Positions 46,400-54,703 of a DNA stretch of 64,000 bases are shown piece by piece. Origin of the DNA: JBGTGG01 sp964398945 (GTDB lineage Bacteria; Bacteroidota; Bacteroidia; Cytophagales; Cyclobacteriaceae); assembly GCA_964398945.1 (NCBI GenBank), contig CAYNOT010000010.1, positions 137,779-201,778 of the forward strand, given 5' to 3'. The stretch's first letter is position 1; every line of letters begins with the position of its first letter. The notes under the pieces are model-generated. The model was not told the DNA's origin. It worked only from the letters and a program-made list of their open reading frames with translations, and did not search any database. The position numbers were made by a program, and so were the translations under genes.

Positions 46400-46831
46400 G
46401 TGCGCAAAACCATCTTTCTGTACGGCCTCGCCATTGCGACCCTCATTATTGTACTGAAAACAATAGAGTACCGCTACTTGCTGCGTGATCTTTCTGTAGA
46501 AATCTATATTGGAGCCATCGCGCTTATTTTTACAGCGGTAGGTATTTGGGGTGGGATGCGCTTGACCCAACGCAAGAAGATTATAATTAAGGAGGCAGAA
46601 GGGCTGTTTGTTTTAAATCAAAATGAACTGGCCCGGTTGGGCATCAGCAAGCGAGAGCATGAAGTGTTGGAGTTGATGGCGCAGGGTTTTTCCAACCAGG
46701 AAATTGCCGATAAATTGTTTGTGTCGTTGAATACGATCAAGACGCATTCTGCCAACCTTTTTACGAAGCTGGATGTGAAGCGGAGAACCCAGGCCGTACA
46801 ATACGGGAAAGAATTGAAATTGATCCCCTAA
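46400..46831 (+). CDS. Membrane-anchored LuxR-type transcriptional regulator
   Basis: Start taken at GTG 46400 ('VRKTIFLYGLAIATLIIVLK'), 143 residues; the frame is open from 46289 but that part includes a dispersed palindrome and looks non-coding. Two membrane helices (about 4-20 and 32-52) precede a LuxR/GerE helix-turn-helix: 'ISKREHEVLELMAQGFSNQE', 'IADKLFVSLNTIKTHSANLF', 'TKLDVKRRTQAVQYGKEL'. A DNA-binding domain attached to the membrane without a receiver is a recurring small family in Bacteroidota. It precedes the DUF4199 gene by 123 bases, a frequent pairing. Confidence 0.85.
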   Translation: MRKTIFLYGLAIATLIIVLKTIEYRYLLRDLSVEIYIGAIALIFTAVGIWGGMRLTQRKKIIIKEAEGLFVLNQNELARLGISKREHEVLELMAQGFSNQEIADKLFVSLNTIKTHSANLFTKLDVKRRTQAVQYGKELKLIP

Positions 46832-46954
46832 TCCTTTTGGGTGAATTGAACTTGTAATTTGCCTTCTGAATAGATTGTCTCAAAATCATACTTTCGGGTG
46901 AAGGCGGTAAAAGGGGATTTATGGTACTTCACTTCGAAACAAAATAAAAACAGT

Positions 46955-47485
46955 ATGAAGAAAATTATATTGATCTATGGTTGCATCGGTGGGGGAATTA
47001 TCATTGCCTCCATGATGGTAACGATGCCATTGCTTGAAAGCGGGTCGCTAAACACGGATAATAGCCTGTGGCTTGGCTACATTACCATGACTATCGCGTT
47101 GTCGATGGTGTTCTTTGGTGTGAAGTCGTACAGGGATAACCAATTGAATGGTGCCATCACCTTTGGCCAGGGATTTAAAGTAGGAATACTAATCGCACTG
47201 GTGGCTTCTGTCATCTATGTGGTGTGGTGGGAAATCTATATGCATTTTTTTATGAGTGATTTTGCAGCGCAATATGCCAGCAAGACAATGGAAGCAGCAA
47301 AAGCTGCGGGTGCCACCGAAGAGGAACTTGCAAGGAAATTGGAGGAGACCAATAAAGCACAAGAGATGTATAGCAAATTTTATTTCCGGGTGTTGATTAC
47401 ATTCAGTGAAATCTTTCCGGTGGGATTGCTGCTTTCGTTAGTAAGTGCTGCTTTGTTGAAAAGGAAAGATGTTTTGCCGGCTTAG
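46955..47485 (+). CDS. DUF4199 membrane protein
   Basis: Start taken at ATG 46955 ('MKKIILIYGCIGGGIIIASM'), 176 residues. Four transmembrane helices with the typical DUF4199 sequence pattern 'DNSLWLGYITMTIALSMVFF', 'SYRDNQLNGAITFGQGFKVG', then a polar helical loop and a final membrane helix before a short basic tail. Function unknown; common in Bacteroidota and often near LuxR-type or AraC regulators, as here. Confidence 0.85.
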   Translation: MKKIILIYGCIGGGIIIASMMVTMPLLESGSLNTDNSLWLGYITMTIALSMVFFGVKSYRDNQLNGAITFGQGFKVGILIALVASVIYVVWWEIYMHFFMSDFAAQYASKTMEAAKAAGATEEELARKLEETNKAQEMYSKFYFRVLITFSEIFPVGLLLSLVSAALLKRKDVLPA

Positions 47486-47488
47486 GCT

Positions 47489-47575
47489 CGTCACTCAGAG
47501 CGATAGCGAAGAGTCTTTTGGATTTTTTGCTTATAACTCCAAAGATTCATCGGTCATGCTTCCCTCTGAATGACG
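47489..47575. repeat. Inverted repeat with CGTCA..TGACG ends
   Basis: CGTCACTCAGAG (47489-47500) and CTCTGAATGACG (47564-47575) are inverted copies with one mismatch around an 63-base centre. Non-coding, REP/MITE-like, just after the DUF4199 stop. Confidence 0.6.
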
Positions 47576-47603
47576 CAGGTACAGGATTTGAAATAATTCA
47601 AAT

Positions 47604-47692
47604 AGGAGCAGTGATTTGTGAGTATCGATTAGTGATTTTAGATTTAACTGATTTTCAATCACTAATCTGAAATCTAAGATCACAAATCAAAA
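47604..47692. repeat. Long AT-rich imperfect inverted repeat
   Basis: TGATTTGTGA ... TTAGTGATTTTAGATTT against AATCTGAAATCTAA ... TCACAAATCA. Together with the preceding repeat it fills most of the 460-base gap before the ArsC-like gene; nothing else is evident there. Confidence 0.5.
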
Positions 47693-47945
47693 AACAAATC
47701 AGCCTCGGTCTGTGTCCTACAGAACGAAATTTCAAAAGAACAATGACATCAAAGAGGGATAGGATTAAGTGGTCTTTGGATTCTTTTCCCGATCCTTTTG
47801 GATTTTCAACAACTGTGGCTGAAAATCTACAGTTGTTGAATTTTGATTTCAAATGATTCGGAAAGAACCGCTGAAAAAGGGCTTGTTGGCTGGAATGAAT
47901 CTTGCTGTTTTTGATTGGACAATTTTGTTTGAAATAATGGTGAGT

Positions 47946-48332
47946 ATGAAAAAGCAGGAAATCAAGTTTATCTATAATAGCAAGAAGAAGCAGGATCGGG
48001 AAGCCTTCGGTTTGATCACAGCGTTGGACAAACATATTATCAACGAATTTGACACCAGCAAAGACCGCATGACAGAAACACAGTTAGCGGAATTGGCCCA
48101 CAAGCTTTCGGTTTCCTTTGATGACCTCTTTGATCCTAATTCAGATCAATATTCAGATAAGTTTAAATCCATTTCCGATGAAGATAAATTACTAGTGATC
48201 AATACGGATATGAGTTTGTTAAAAACGCCCATTGTTGTGCGAAGTGATGGCACCGCCACAGTTTTAAAATCACCTTTTGAAATCCATCCGCTGGATTTGG
48301 AAATTGATGGCACGAAGAACAACCGGTTCTGA
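47946..48332 (+). CDS. Divergent ArsC/Spx-fold protein without the active-site cysteine
   Basis: Start taken at ATG 47946, 128 residues; in-frame ATGs at 47853 and 47937 are less likely. The fold is suggested by 'EIKFIYNSKKKQDREAFGLI' (where ArsC has YHNPxCSxSR), 'LAHKLSVSFDDLFD' and 'TDMSLLKTPIVVRSDGTATV' (the conserved xxLLxRPIVV segment of ArsC). The active-site Cys position is Lys/Gln, so it cannot be a classical arsenate reductase. Could be a degenerate thioredoxin-fold protein with a regulatory role. No arsenic genes are close. Confidence 0.6.
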   Translation: MKKQEIKFIYNSKKKQDREAFGLITALDKHIINEFDTSKDRMTETQLAELAHKLSVSFDDLFDPNSDQYSDKFKSISDEDKLLVINTDMSLLKTPIVVRSDGTATVLKSPFEIHPLDLEIDGTKNNRF

Positions 48333-48345
48333 TAGTTGTCGTCAA

Positions 48346-49098
48346 TCAAAAAAACCACAACTTCACCGCCAACACAATCACCACCGCAACCAGCATGCGC
48401 TTGATCCACACTTCACCTTTATCAACAGACCAACGGCTGGCAAACCAACCACCGGTACCTTGTCCGATCGCGAGGATAAGTCCGGTCTTCCAAACAATTT
48501 TATCTTCGAATGCAAAAACGAGTACGGCTATTCCGGTGTAGACCAACGCTGCAAACACTTTTATGTAATTCGTTTTGATTAAACTAAACCCATGAACATT
48601 GGTCAGTAAAGCAATTACTAAAAAACCAATGCCTGCCTGGATGAACCCTCCATAAACACCCAAGAAGAAAAATCCAATCAAGCCAATGGCTTGTCGGTTC
48701 TTGCTCATCTTCTCTTCTACAACTTTCGTTTTTTTCCTTCCTGCTACAATCGAGATTACTACCAGTATCATCACGATAGCGAGAATACGATTAAACAATT
48801 CATCTGGGATATCAACTGCTAACTTTGCTCCAAGAAATCCTCCGGCCAACGAAGCAACCCCCAGGTACAAACTGTAGGGCATCGGTATCGAAACGCCCTT
48901 GCTTTTGAATCCGCCAACAGCGGTAATATTTTGTACCAGGATGGCAACACGGTTCGTTCCGTTGGCAACAGTTCCGGGCAAGCCAAGAAAAATCAATACA
49001 GGTAATGAGATCAAAGAACCTCCTCCAGCAATAGTATTAATGGCCCCGGCTAAAACGCCAATGGCAATGATGAAGAGGGGTTCGAGTAGTTCCGACAT
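48346..49098 (-). CDS. TauE/SafE family membrane transporter
   Basis: 250 residues with seven to eight transmembrane helices and the TauE/SafE glycine/asparagine-rich first loop 'IAGGGSLISLPVLIFLGLPG' and 'ANGTNRVAILVQNI', repeated in the second half ('YGGFIQAGIGFLVIALLTNV', 'KTNYIKVFAALV'). The family moves sulfite, sulfonates or other small anions across the inner membrane; substrate not known here. It stands alone and converges with the ArsC-like gene. Confidence 0.9.
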   Translation of the reverse strand: MSELLEPLFIIAIGVLAGAINTIAGGGSLISLPVLIFLGLPGTVANGTNRVAILVQNITAVGGFKSKGVSIPMPYSLYLGVASLAGGFLGAKLAVDIPDELFNRILAIVMILVVISIVAGRKKTKVVEEKMSKNRQAIGLIGFFFLGVYGGFIQAGIGFLVIALLTNVHGFSLIKTNYIKVFAALVYTGIAVLVFAFEDKIVWKTGLILAIGQGTGGWFASRWSVDKGEVWIKRMLVAVVIVLAVKLWFF

Positions 49099-49162
49099 TT
49101 TCCTGGATCAAATATATTAAATTGAAATTGTAACCGTTATGCTATCGACCTAAACCCTCTCT

Positions 49163-50518
49163 ATGAAATATGTTTTCCTTTTTGTGGGCATCAGCCTGTC
49201 AGTTAGTGGATACACACAGTACAATCCAAAAAACCGGAAGGTATTTCAACTGTCATTAGTTCCGGGAATCAGTACCAATGGATTTCACCCCGCTACTTAC
49301 AGAAATATACTATCTATTAATTTGCTTTCAGGATATTCCGCAGGAACGGATTTGTTGGAGATCGGATTGATTTCGAACCATACGGAATTGGAAGTTCGTG
49401 GATTGCAGTTTGCAGGCGTTGCCAACACCGTTGGTATCAATGCCTTTGCAGGATTGACGGACAAAGAACAAGCAGATAAAATCCGGGCGGGCTTTGAGGC
49501 CAACCTTACAGGCGGACAGTTTGCCGGGTTTTCCAATATTGTGATCACGAATGTTTTTGGTTTTCAGATCGCTGGGTTTTCAAATACTGCGGGTGGTGCA
49601 TTGTTTGGTTTGCAGTTGAGCGGCATTGCCAATGTGGTGCATAAATATTCTTTCGGTGTGCAGCTTGCAGGGTTGATCAACAACTCTCATGACTCGATGG
49701 ATGGCGTTCAAATTTCAACTTTGTTTAATCACACAACAGGTGGTTTGTATGGAATACAGATTGGCGCTTTCAACAATGTGGGCTTTATTGAAGGTGTGAA
49801 TTCGTATGCCAACGATGATCCTACGGGTTTGCAAATTGGTTTGTTTAACTATGCGAAAAAAATGAACGGCTTTCAAATCGGGTTGGTCAATATTGGTAAG
49901 AGCATGCAGGGAACACAAATCGGATTGATCAATATTTATCAGGGAGGAAAAGACATTGACACACGCGATGGTACTTCTATTGGATTATTGAATTTTGGTG
50001 AATCGGTGTTTTTGTCTGCTGGCGCAAACGAACTTTTCAATCTTCAAACAGAATTGTCGACCGGTACTTTTAAGAATGCAAGGATATTACGGGAGATTAA
50101 AAACAAGTATGTACAAAACGGATTGATTTATTCTAAAAATTTTGATGCGATTGCTTTTAGCAATACGGCCTGGGCAATTGGCTACAGTTTAAAAAAATAT
50201 TACTTCAACAGGTCTTCTGTTCCCGGAATGGGGGAGTACCGTTTTTTTTCCTACGGTGCGGAATGGATGCACATCAATGACGAACCAAAGAAATTCAGGA
50301 AGGAGTTGAGTTTGCTGACGCGATTGGCGGGTTCGTTTGGCACGAAGCTACATCCCAAGTTGAGTTCGGTATATGTGTATGGTACGCTGACGTACAATAT
50401 ATTTTGGAGCAAAGATGATTTTAGTATTGCGCCATCTTTTTTGCAATCAGAAATTAAATCAGGGGATAACCAATTGGAATTTTGGCCGGGGGTTTCGGTT
50501 GGGGTTTTGTTGCATTAA
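49163..50518 (+). CDS. Surface-repeat protein of the LA_2272 type
   Basis: 451 residues with a signal peptide (about 1-18). From about 75 to 270 it is built of tandem 18-24 residue units with the pattern G-hydrophobic-Q-hydrophobic-G-hydrophobic-x-N ('GLQFAGVANTVGINAFAGL', 'GFQIAGFSNTAGGALFGLQL', 'GVQLAGLINNSHDSMDGVQI', 'GFQIGLVNIGKSMQGTQIGL'), matching the LA_2272 surface-repeat family, which probably forms a beta-helix or extended beta sheet. The last ~150 residues are barrel-like. Exported; function unknown. Confidence 0.75.
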   Translation: MKYVFLFVGISLSVSGYTQYNPKNRKVFQLSLVPGISTNGFHPATYRNILSINLLSGYSAGTDLLEIGLISNHTELEVRGLQFAGVANTVGINAFAGLTDKEQADKIRAGFEANLTGGQFAGFSNIVITNVFGFQIAGFSNTAGGALFGLQLSGIANVVHKYSFGVQLAGLINNSHDSMDGVQISTLFNHTTGGLYGIQIGAFNNVGFIEGVNSYANDDPTGLQIGLFNYAKKMNGFQIGLVNIGKSMQGTQIGLINIYQGGKDIDTRDGTSIGLLNFGESVFLSAGANELFNLQTELSTGTFKNARILREIKNKYVQNGLIYSKNFDAIAFSNTAWAIGYSLKKYYFNRSSVPGMGEYRFFSYGAEWMHINDEPKKFRKELSLLTRLAGSFGTKLHPKLSSVYVYGTLTYNIFWSKDDFSIAPSFLQSEIKSGDNQLEFWPGVSVGVLLH

Positions 50519-50523
50519 AATTC

Positions 50524-50590
50524 AACCGCTAAGTCGCAGGGACACAAAGGATGATATAAAAAATCTTTGCGCCTTAGTGCCTTAGCGGTT
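50524..50590. repeat. CTAAGGCGCAAAG-family inverted repeat, copy 1
   Basis: AACCGCTAAG ... CTTAGCGGTT ends around an inner CTTTGCGCCTTAGTGCC. It lies exactly between two convergent genes and may serve as a bidirectional terminator. A related copy is at 53983-54080. Confidence 0.65.
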
Positions 50591-51389
50591 ATTTAATCTT
50601 CACATTCCGGATGATCCTGGAAAAAATCCCGGGAACATAACGCTTTAAATAAATCGCGAGCACTTCCTGGAAACCACCAAAGTATGCTTCTTCTTTTTTT
50701 GATCGGATCACACCTGCAATTTTTTTAGCAAGCACTTCCGGTTTCATTCCTTTAACGTGGGTTTGATCTTTGGCTTTTTGCGGTGAACCATCCGCGGTAA
50801 GCGCATGGATGCTTAGGTTGGTGTTGATCCAACCCGGACAAATCAAAGAGATGTGAATGCCGGGACATACACTCCAAAGTTCGGCACGAAGCGAATCAAA
50901 GAAACCATGCAGTGCATGTTTTGCAGCAGCATAACCTGTCCGGTTTGGCGCGCCCAGTTTTCCGTTTACACTGGTGATGGTTACAAAGTGCCCGGATTTC
51001 CTTTCAAGAAAATGATCCAACAGATGCCGGGAGATCGCGATCGTTCCAAAAAAATCCACTTCCATTAATTTGCGGTACACGTCCATGGTAGAATCTTTTG
51101 CAGCACTGCGCTGACTGATGCCGCCATTGTTCACCAAGACATCGATGTGCCCAAATAACTGGATGGCAGCTTTTGTAGTAAGTTCAAGTGTAGAAGCTTC
51201 CGCAAGATCAAAAGGCAGGAGCTGGATATTTTCCTGGGCGGTTCCTTTGCAAGCAGACCGTACACGTTCGAGTTCCTCTTTTCTTCTTGCTGATAAAATT
51301 AGCTTAGCCCCTTGCGAAGCCATTTCATACGCGAGTGTTTCACCAATTCCTGAGGAGGCGCCTGTGATCCAAATTACTTTGTCTTTCAT
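50589..51389 (-). CDS. Short-chain dehydrogenase/reductase
   Basis: Start taken at ATG 51389 ('MKDKVIWITGASSGIGETLA'), 266 residues; ATG 51419 is a possible alternative that would overlap folA by 14 bases. Classical SDR motifs: TGASSGIG cofactor motif, 'VLVNNGGISQRS', active-site Ser in 'VTITSVNGKLG', and Tyr-x3-Lys in 'TGYAAAKHALHGF'. The long basic C-terminus ('YLKRYVPGIFSRIIRNVKIK') is typical of DHRS7-like SDRs. Substrate unknown. Third gene of the fmt-folA-SDR minus-strand run. Confidence 0.9.
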   Translation of the reverse strand: MKDKVIWITGASSGIGETLAYEMASQGAKLILSARRKEELERVRSACKGTAQENIQLLPFDLAEASTLELTTKAAIQLFGHIDVLVNNGGISQRSAAKDSTMDVYRKLMEVDFFGTIAISRHLLDHFLERKSGHFVTITSVNGKLGAPNRTGYAAAKHALHGFFDSLRAELWSVCPGIHISLICPGWINTNLSIHALTADGSPQKAKDQTHVKGMKPEVLAKKIAGVIRSKKEEAYFGGFQEVLAIYLKRYVPGIFSRIIRNVKIK

Positions 51390-51405
51390 TTCTTTTTTTA
51401 TTGGA

Positions 51406-51906
51406 TTATTTTCTTTCATAGATGACGAAATCAAATTCATATTGATGACGTTCATCTGCTTCGTGCGGAATGCGTGAAGTCTCTATCCATTCGGTTTTGT
51501 CAACTTCCGGGAAATACGTGTCGCCTTTAATCTCCGCATGGATTTCCGTCAGGTACATGCGTTGTGTGGAGGCTAATCCCTGTTTATAAATTTCAGCACC
51601 GCCAATAATAAATACTTCCAATTCGCCATTGTTATTTGCAATATCAAGCGCTCTTTCAATGGAATGTACAACAATGCATCCGGGTGCTTTAAAGTTTTCT
51701 TGCCGCGTGACTACAATATTGCTCCGGTTGGGCAACGGCCTGAATTTTTCCGGGATGGATTCGTAATTTTTTCTCCCCATGATCACATGATGGCCTTTGG
51801 TGGTTTCCATAAAGTATTTCATGTCGTCCGGTAGTTTCCAGGGCAGGTCATTGTCTTTTCCGATTGTCCGGTTGGATGAAACTGCTGCGATGAGGGAGGT
51901 GACCAT
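51406..51906 (-). CDS. folA: Dihydrofolate reductase
   Basis: 166 residues. 'SLIAAVSSNRTIGKDNDLPW' opening, 'KLPDDMKYFMETTKGHHVIM' with the substrate-binding Asp, 'GRKNYESIPEKFRPLPNRSN' and 'VFIIGGAEIYKQGL' are all canonical. Reduces dihydrofolate to tetrahydrofolate with NADPH. Starts 2 bases after the fmt stop, a sensible pairing because Fmt uses 10-formyl-tetrahydrofolate. Confidence 0.96.
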   Translation of the reverse strand: MVTSLIAAVSSNRTIGKDNDLPWKLPDDMKYFMETTKGHHVIMGRKNYESIPEKFRPLPNRSNIVVTRQENFKAPGCIVVHSIERALDIANNNGELEVFIIGGAEIYKQGLASTQRMYLTEIHAEIKGDTYFPEVDKTEWIETSRIPHEADERHQYEFDFVIYERK

Positions 51907-51908
51907 TG

Positions 51909-52835
51909 TTATTGTTCGAGTTTGTTGCCGCGAAAGAAATCTTCGATCGCCATGCGTTTTTTTCCTTCCGGTTGGAGTTCATCAATAGAAACCCAACCAT
52001 CTTTTGATTTCACGTAAAGATACTTTTTACCATCGGTAATGAAATCACCGGAGGGTTTATCTTTGTTCACATCGGTGGCAATGGATACTTTAAATATTTT
52101 GAAATTCCTTCCCGCAAGGGTTGTCCATGCGGTAGGGTAGGGATTTAATCCCCGCACAAAATTGACAATGTCTGCTGAATTTTGGTCCCAGTTGATTTCG
52201 CACGTTTCTTTAAAAATTTTGGGTGCGTGGTTTATTTCCTGGTTTTCATTTTGCGGAAGGGAAGGATAGTTTCCTTCCTGAATGGCCTTTACTGTTTTCA
52301 AAACAAGTTGAGCGCCTTTGTTCATCAACCTTTCGTAGAGAGTGCCCACGGTATCCTCCGGACGGATCGTTTCTTTTTCCTGAAAGATAATGCTGCCGGT
52401 ATCGATTTCATGTTTAAGGAAAAATGTGGTCACGCCTGTTTCTTTTTCACCGTTGATGATGGCCCAGTTGATAGGGGCAGCCCCGCGATATTGCGGCAGC
52501 AAAGACCCATGTAGGTTAAAAGTCCCAATTGATGGCATGTCCCAAACCACTTCGGGCAACATCCGAAAAGCGACCACGATTTGCAGGTTGGCATTGTAGG
52601 TTTTCAATTCCTCAATAAAAGAAGGGTCTTTTAAGTTGGTTGGTTGAAGTACAGGTATGTTGTGTTTGACGGCAACTTCCTTAATTGGCGGGAAGGCCAG
52701 TTTTTGGCCGCGGCCTTTTGGTTTGTCCGGGGCGGTAACCACAGCCACCACATTGAATTTGTTTTCAATCAAGATTTCAAGGCTGGGCACCGCAAATTCG
52801 GGCGTACCCATAAAAATGATTCGTAAATCGTTCAT
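51909..52835 (-). CDS. fmt: Methionyl-tRNA formyltransferase
   Basis: 308 residues, full length. N-terminal catalytic domain: 'RIIFMGTPEFAVPSLEILIE', 'TAPDKPKGRGQKLAFPPIKE' and the catalytic segment 'FNLHGSLLPQYRGAAPINWA' (Asn, His) with later Asp in 'KHEIDTGSI'. The C-terminal OB-like domain follows from about 205. Formylates initiator Met-tRNA. The gene heads the fmt-folA-SDR operon; its upstream side borders the accessory island. Confidence 0.96.
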   Translation of the reverse strand: MNDLRIIFMGTPEFAVPSLEILIENKFNVVAVVTAPDKPKGRGQKLAFPPIKEVAVKHNIPVLQPTNLKDPSFIEELKTYNANLQIVVAFRMLPEVVWDMPSIGTFNLHGSLLPQYRGAAPINWAIINGEKETGVTTFFLKHEIDTGSIIFQEKETIRPEDTVGTLYERLMNKGAQLVLKTVKAIQEGNYPSLPQNENQEINHAPKIFKETCEINWDQNSADIVNFVRGLNPYPTAWTTLAGRNFKIFKVSIATDVNKDKPSGDFITDGKKYLYVKSKDGWVSIDELQPEGKKRMAIEDFFRGNKLEQ

Positions 52836-52879
52836 TAAATCAATTAAAGCTCAAATATGCTAAATATTGAAAGTTTTTT

Positions 52880-52902
52880 GGGCATCATTTTATTGATGAC
52901 CC
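52880..52902. terminator. Terminator-like hairpin at the island's left edge
   Basis: GGGCATCA/TGATGACCC stem with a 6-base loop followed by TTTT. It sits in the divergent gap between fmt and the Ada-like gene, where no transcript is expected to end, so it may be left from a lost gene. Confidence 0.5.
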
Positions 52903-53035
52903 TTTTAAATTGCAAAACAAATTGAGGTGATATTTGTAGATTAGCGGTAAAGATACAGCGCGTATATATGCACCTTTTGTACACATGTACGGTTGTTAAC
53001 GGCAACTCTAACCGACCACCGTGCTAACACCAACC

Positions 53036-53069
53036 GACCGACAAAAATCAGCAAGTTTCGGATTTTATG
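53036..53069 (+). promoter_or_regulatory. Candidate Ada-type operator, copy 1
   Basis: GACCGACAAAAATCAGCAAG then TTTCGGATTTTATG, ending 40 bases before the AraC-MGMT start codon. Nearly identical to 54623-54656, with the core also at 58191-58210. A likely -7 box (TGACATTTG) follows at 53085-53093, so the motif sits upstream of the promoter, as an activator site would. Confidence 0.6.
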
Positions 53070-53109
53070 ACAGCGATATAGTTCTGACATTTGCAGTATA
53101 AAATTCAGA

Positions 53110-53967
53110 ATGATGGACGAACAGCAACAACTTAACTACAACCGAATTGCCGAAGCAATAGAGTACATAAAAAATAACTTCAAAGAACAACCCAATCTTG
53201 ACGAAGTTGCTTCAAAAGTGCATTTAAGTCCGTTTCATTTTCAGCGTTTGTTTAGCGAATGGGCAGGAACAACGCCTAAAAAGTTTTTGCAATACATCAG
53301 TATTGAACACGCCAAAAAATTATTAACCGACAAACAAGCTACGCTTTTTGACACGGCTTTTGAAACAGGGCTTTCAGGCACAGGACGGCTACACGACCTT
53401 TTTGTCAACATTGAGGGAATGACACCTGCCGAATATAAAAACGGTGGTAAAAATCTTTCCGTGAATTACAGTTTTGCTGAAAGCCCTTTTGGCAATCTGA
53501 TTGTAGCTTCCACACCGAAAGGCATTTGCTATATGGCTTTTAATGATGATGAAACCAACGCATTGAATGATTTGAAACTAAAATTTCCAAATGCAACTTT
53601 TCAGGGAAAATTAGATTTAATACAACAAAATGCACTATTCATTTTTCAAAACGATTGGAGCAAATTACCTGAAATTAAATTACATTTAAAAGGATCAGAT
53701 TTTCAACTGAAAGTTTGGGAAACACTTTTGAAAATCCCAATGGGACAACTTTCCACTTACGGCAACATTGCCGAACAAATCGGCAACGCAAATGCTTCCA
53801 GAGCCGTTGGGACGGCTATCGGAAGCAATCCTGTTGCGTTTCTTATTCCGTGTCATCGTGTGATACAATCCACAGGAAATATTGGCGGTTATATGTGGGG
53901 CAATACAAGAAAAACCGCAATCATTGGTTGGGAAAGTGCAAGAACGGACATTGAAACGTATTCTTAG
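53110..53967 (+). CDS. Ada-like fusion: AraC helix-turn-helix plus O6-methylguanine-DNA methyltransferase
   Basis: 285 residues. About 10-108 is an AraC-type DNA-binding domain ('LDEVASKVHLSPFHFQRLFS', 'FDTAFETGLSGTGRLHDLFV'); about 118-280 is an MGMT domain with helix-turn 'KGSDFQLKVWETLLKIPMGQ', Arg finger in 'NANASRAVGTAIGSNP' and acceptor Cys249 in 'FLIPCHRVIQ'. It is Ada without the N-terminal zinc domain, which here is a separate gene at 58249. Direct repair of O6-alkylguanine is expected; transcriptional activation may need the separate zinc protein (inference). First gene of the accessory island. Confidence 0.93.
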   Translation: MMDEQQQLNYNRIAEAIEYIKNNFKEQPNLDEVASKVHLSPFHFQRLFSEWAGTTPKKFLQYISIEHAKKLLTDKQATLFDTAFETGLSGTGRLHDLFVNIEGMTPAEYKNGGKNLSVNYSFAESPFGNLIVASTPKGICYMAFNDDETNALNDLKLKFPNATFQGKLDLIQQNALFIFQNDWSKLPEIKLHLKGSDFQLKVWETLLKIPMGQLSTYGNIAEQIGNANASRAVGTAIGSNPVAFLIPCHRVIQSTGNIGGYMWGNTRKTAIIGWESARTDIETYS

Positions 53968-53982
53968 TAACTGACGTTACGC

Positions 53983-54080
53983 GGATTTTGCCACTAAGGC
54001 GCAAAGTCACGAAGAAAAGTATTCATTTTGAATGCAATCTGATAAAAAAGGTCTTAGTGCCTTCGTGGCGTTTATACGTA
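53983..54080. repeat. CTAAGGCGCAAAG-family inverted repeat, copy 2
   Basis: GCCACTAAGGCGCAAAGTCA at the left and CTTAGTGCCTTCGTGGCG at the right form an imperfect palindrome with outer ACGTTACG/ACGTAA ends. Same family as 50524-50590. It lies between the Ada-like gene and the YdeI-like gene. Confidence 0.6.
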
Positions 54081-54113
54081 AGTCCAATTAGTAAAAACAA
54101 TATTTTTTTAACG

Positions 54114-54605
54114 ATGAGTAAAAATCAAAGATTCAATGCAACAATTGATATGATAGGCATTAATCCATTTGTTTTTGTGCCCGAAGAAATTCTTATTGAG
54201 CTTTTTAAACAGTCGGGTAAAGACAAGGGGCATATTCCAATTAAAGGGACTGTAAATGGGAAAGAATACATACAGACCTTGGTGAAATTTAAAGGTTCGT
54301 GGAGACTTTATATAAACACTGAAATAGTTAAAAATTCACCAAAGAGAATAGGAGAGACGATTGAGGTAACAGTGGAGTTTGACCCGGCAGACAGGACAAT
54401 TGAACCGCACCCCAAATTGATAAAAGCACTTAAGGAAAACCCAAACGCAAAGGCTGTATTCGACAACTTATCAAGATCGGGAAAACACGAAATTGTAAGG
54501 TATATATCATACTTAAAAACAGAAGAAAGCATTGACCGGAATATAATTCGGGCAATTGATTTTTTACAAGGAAAAGGTAGGTTTGTTGGAAGAGATAAAC
54601 CTTAG
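54114..54605 (+). CDS. YdeI/OmpD-associated family protein (DUF1905 domain)
   Basis: Start taken at ATG 54114 ('MSKNQRFNATIDMIGINPFV'), 163 residues; the frame extends to 53988 but that part lies in a repeat. About 5-90 is a DUF1905 beta-rich domain ('FVFVPEEILIELFKQSG', 'VKFKGSWRLYINTEIVKNSP', 'GETIEVTVEFDPADRT'), and the C-terminal helices match the bacteriocin-protection YdeI part ('SRSGKHEIVRYISYLKTEES', 'IDRNIIRAIDFLQGKG'). Biochemical role unknown. Lies between the Ada-like gene and the SDR gene. Confidence 0.85.
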   Translation: MSKNQRFNATIDMIGINPFVFVPEEILIELFKQSGKDKGHIPIKGTVNGKEYIQTLVKFKGSWRLYINTEIVKNSPKRIGETIEVTVEFDPADRTIEPHPKLIKALKENPNAKAVFDNLSRSGKHEIVRYISYLKTEESIDRNIIRAIDFLQGKGRFVGRDKP

Positions 54606-54622
54606 TTTATTATAACAATGAC

Positions 54623-54656
54623 GACCGACAAAATTCAGCAAGTTTCGGGTTTTCTG
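54623..54656 (+). promoter_or_regulatory. Candidate Ada-type operator, copy 2
   Basis: GACCGACAAAATTCAGCAAG then TTTCGGGTTTTCTG, ending about 48 bases before the SDR start codon; a -7-like CAATCTTTG follows near 54672. Matches 53036-53069 at 29 of about 34 positions by eye. Confidence 0.6.
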
Positions 54657-54703
54657 CCAAAGCATACATTCCAATCTTTGCAACGAAATTTTAAAACAAA
54701 AAA

